Shown here: piece after piece, positions 61,030-64,000 of the stretch
Numbering within the stretch: position 1 is the first letter of the stretch
Layout of the letters: each line of letters begins with the position of its first letter
From: Progne subis subis
Taxonomy: Eukaryota > Chordata > Aves > Passeriformes > Hirundinidae
Length of the DNA stretch: 64,000 nucleotides
NCBI GenBank assembly: GCA_022316685.1
Contig: JAKJHU010000156.1
Span: 1 to 64,000 of the forward strand
Direction: 5' to 3'
Notes under the pieces: generated by a model
The model's input: the letters and a program-made list of their open reading frames with translations, nothing else
Told to the model about the DNA's origin: nothing
Databases searched by the model: none
Made by a program: the position numbers and the translations under genes

Positions 61030-61519
61030 TATGGCCAGGGCAGGGCCTGTCCCCTGGGCTGGCACTGCTGAGGCCCCTTGAGGGCTGTCACCAGTTCTGG
61101 GCCCTCACAAAGAGGGACATTGAGGGGCTGGAGCCCCAGGAGAGGCTGAGGGAGCTGGGAAAGGGGCTCAGCCTGGAGAAAAGGAGGCTCAGGGGGGACC
61201 CTGTGGCTCTGCACAGCTCCCTGACAGGAGGGGACAGCCGGGGGGGTTGGGCTCTGCTCCCAGTGAACAGGGACAGGAGGAGAGGAAATGGCCTCAGGCT
61301 GGGCCAGGGGAGGCTCAGGGTGGACATCAGGAGGAATCTCTCCATGGAAAGGGTGCTCAGGTATTGGAGGAGCTGCCCAGGCAGGTGGTGGAGTCCCCAT
61401 CCCTGGAGGTGTTCAACGAACACCTGGACAGTTCAGTGCTCTGGGCTGGGTGACAGTCAAAGGTGGGACTTGATGATCTTGGAGGTCTTTTCCAACTGAA
61501 ATAGTTCTGGGATTCCAAG
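61030..61519 (+). mobile_element. GC-rich CR1 LINE 3' region, about 490 bp
   Basis: Forward copy with 'gctgtcaccagttctgggcc', 'gggacattgaggggctggag', 'ggctcagcctggagaaaagga', 'gacaggaggggacagccggg', 'caggaggaatctctccatgg', 'gtccccatccctggaggtgt' and 'gatgatcttggaggtctttt', ending with a diverged tail (gttctgggattcca). It shares its subfamily with the inverted copy at 32342-32700. Frames of 61-123 codons over it on both strands come from the element. Confidence 0.96.
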
Positions 61520-64000
61520 AAGCTACAGTCTACTGCTGGCTGTTTTTGTGATGTCTGCACTCATGTGCACAAGACTTAAGGGCAAAAAGAACTGGAATTC
61601 TCATCTGAAATGTAAGGAAATACCATCACCAGCCTCAACTACCATCCTCAGCTTTGTTTTCATGCTCTTTTGCATCCCTTCATTGATCAATAATGGCTCA
61701 CACTCCTCTTAACACCTAAGAAAATGTTTTGTTTTCTTGCCAAATGAATGATTTCAATTTGCTATTTAAACTGTTCAATCTGTCACCAAAAATCTGAATT
61801 TCAGGGAGTGCTGGCTTAGCCAGTTGGCCAACGTCATGTTTTTTAAAAAAATCACGTGGGATCTTCACCACCAAGGTTTTTACCAGATCTACTTGTTTTT
61901 ACTTTAATGTATCAATTTCTTATCCTATTTCTTCGTTCCTTACCACAGGAAATCACAGCATCATGCATAGAACATTTTATTAAACGTTAAGGCAATTGGT
62001 CCAAAAGACGAGCTTGAACTAATCTAGAGTGACCTTTCCCATAGTTTGCCTGCATTATATCAATAGCCTGTGTCTGAAACTTCCAAGGTAACAATTGAGC
62101 CTACAATACTCCATAACTTTTCAAGCCCTGTCAGCATGCCACAGCTGAAGTGAGACCTCAGCTTAACATGGAATTATGTGGCGAATCAAATATTGATTCT
62201 CCGTCAAGGAAGTGACAACAGCAACAAGCTTAGAGACACTTTCAGTGTAATCATATTTAGCCATGATAAGAGCTCAATAAAGTGCTGAGTATCTTGGAGC
62301 TGGCATATGAAGCTGTCACTGGATTTGCTCTGCTGTAAAATTCAGGATGTTAGCTGAGCCCTGACACAGAGGTACCATCTGAACAATTTTTTTTAATTGT
62401 ATATGAGTTGAGTCTTTGCTGCAGTGAAGCTTTGGGTAGCTCGGGTAGAGCTTAGGACCTAAAACCTGGTTTGTGTGAAGAAGCCAATCACTTTCACTGA
62501 AAACACCTTAAAACTAGAGCACAGACCATCATCAGCCTGATCAAAGCCACAGCACAACTCCAGATCTGAACAATGACTTTGGTTTAACGAAGATAGTAGT
62601 TCTGCACATCTGTAGATGATATAAACGGTTTTAATGGTGAAACTTCAATCAACAAGGAGCCAAAACTTGGGCAGTTTAAAAGATGGTTCTTTTTAACATT
62701 TCTGAAAGATTCAGGTTACTGGAAATCCAAGTCCCTGGGGCTAGAATTGAGAAGTGACTCTCAGATTCCTTTCCTCATATGGTGAACACACAGAGTTATT
62801 GCTTAGTTCCCTGTTCTGCAGCTCCCTGCTGGCTCACTTCTGATTAGAAGACCCTTTAAGCAGGGTAATTTGACCTTGCAGCAGGGATTTGATCTGTGCT
62901 CCCACCTCCAGAAAAGCAGGTTGCTTTTGCCATCTCACCTTTTTTCAGGCAGGTTGGGTACAGAACTGCATTTTCCCAGTTCTGACAGGAGCACTGGGGA
63001 ATGAGCTACAGCTCTGACAGCCGCTTGTTGTTGCTACTCCGTAATTAGTATTGTTTGAACTAGTTGGCATTTCTCCTGGAACAGATTTCACACTCCCTGA
63101 ATGAGGTTAATTCATTAGTTACATTTGTTTCAAAGCCTCTTGAGCAATCTAATCACTATGTAATAGTAACTGACTGACCCAAATATTACCCAGTAAAATA
63201 ACAGATTCTCATCCCAATTTGTTAGGAGAGGAAGCTTAACCTATTTAAGTTTTTGTATTCACTGAAAAGTACAGTGAAGATAATTCAAGAAAACTTGATG
63301 TTTCCATATCTGTTTTTCATATGGGTTTGATTTCAATCTTTATAGCAATATCAGTATTAGCAGGCACAAAGATGCATCTCTAACACTCAGTCTTCTGTGT
63401 TTTTCCAGACACTCCCTGCCTATTAAACAGAACACTGCTCACAGCAACAGTAATCTCAGGAACAGCCAGGATTTAAGATTCCGAGCAAACACAGAAACAG
63501 TCCCAGTCAAGCAAAATGTTGCCTGCAACCATCAGCTTTCTCTTATAACTTCTCCTGGATGGTGCAGGAGAAGTTTTTTCAGTTAATCCCTTTCTATTTG
63601 TTAGGTCAAGCTGTCTGTGATGTTTAATTTATGTTAAATTCAGGCGCAGATCAGGATAGGATGCTTAAACTCTTTTTAAACTTCTTTTCCCTCCAATCAA
63701 CATTTCAGCTACGGGATTAGTAACTAAAAGCTAGTGCTGCCTAATTCCTGTTTCAGCAACCAGGAAAGCTCCTCCACATCCCAGCAAAGCATTAGGGGGA
63801 GGTACAGGCAGGGTTTAAATGAAATTCCACAAGAGTTTTCCATTTCCAGGACCTGTGCTTAAACATCACCTTAACGGCTCGTGAACCCTGCCTGCAACAT
63901 CCCTGTGGAACTTGCGTGCAGTCCCATTTCCATTTAGGTGGACACGTCAGGCTCAGTTCTAAAAGAAACATGTCATTGTCCCTATGCCTTGAGCCCAAGC
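61520..64000. other. AT-rich unique non-coding sequence
   Basis: About 2.5 kb without a recognised gene or transposon. TAAT-type motifs are frequent near 63040-63250 (gtaattagta, gttaattcattagtt, ctaatcacta). A T9 tract lies near 62385. Confidence 0.5.

Noticed and set aside
61029..61423. Overlapping frames of 61-123 codons in GC-rich DNA
   Set aside because: They are readings of the CR1 copy at 61030-61519, where stop codons are rare because of high GC.
1..64000. CRISPR array, operons, prophage or bacterial mobile elements
   Set aside because: No regularly spaced repeats and no dense gene packing. The repeat content is that of an avian nuclear genome.

Overview
This window looks like vertebrate nuclear DNA from a bird, most probably a songbird (passerine). 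Three things point there. About 26 fragments of the CR1 LINE are scattered on both strands, most ending in the CR1-type 3' tail of imperfect ATTCTRTG octamers. One solo LTR closely resembles songbird endogenous-retrovirus LTRs as I remember them (starts TGTTGGGGGTT, ends in AGACA). There are no Alu, B1 or L1-like repeats, and CpG is depleted outside a few small clusters. There is no bacterial-style gene organisation: the open reading frames are short, overlap on both strands and are mostly chance or lie inside CR1 copies.

Layout. 0-10.4 kb: unique sequence with CR1 pieces at 1.97, 4.2, 6.45, 7.34, 9.66 and 10.3 kb and an A-rich simple repeat at 9.09 kb. 10.4-19.2 kb: mostly unique, with CR1 at 14.07 and 17.0 kb; the 17.0 kb copy keeps part of the reverse-transcriptase ORF tail. 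19.2-35.1 kb is the densest repeat zone: CR1 copies at 19.2, 21.1, 22.6, 23.1, 25.7, 26.9, 27.4, 28.1, 28.4, 32.05, 32.34 and 34.5 kb plus a 691-bp solo LTR at 19.70-20.39 kb. 35.1-64.0 kb is much poorer in repeats, with CR1 only at 39.5, 41.9, 45.7, 48.7, 51.6 and 61.0 kb, and holds several AT-rich or locally CpG-enriched unique segments that could be regulatory. A 9.3-kb stretch (51.7-61.0 kb) has no CR1 that I can see.

Genes. I could not identify any complete gene. The one segment that reads convincingly as protein-coding is a 144-bp candidate exon on the minus strand at 37,046-37,189. It has natural codon choice, a good acceptor, a GT donor and phase 2 at both ends. I do not recognise the protein. 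If it is real, most of the window is intron or flank of a minus-strand gene. A weaker, phase-compatible candidate lies just downstream at 35,976-36,038. Two further splice-like signals, at 45.9 kb (+) and 57.2 kb (-), are recorded only as leads.

No CRISPR array, tRNA, rRNA or other structured RNA gene could be supported. Coordinates of degraded repeat ends are accurate to roughly 10-20 bases.
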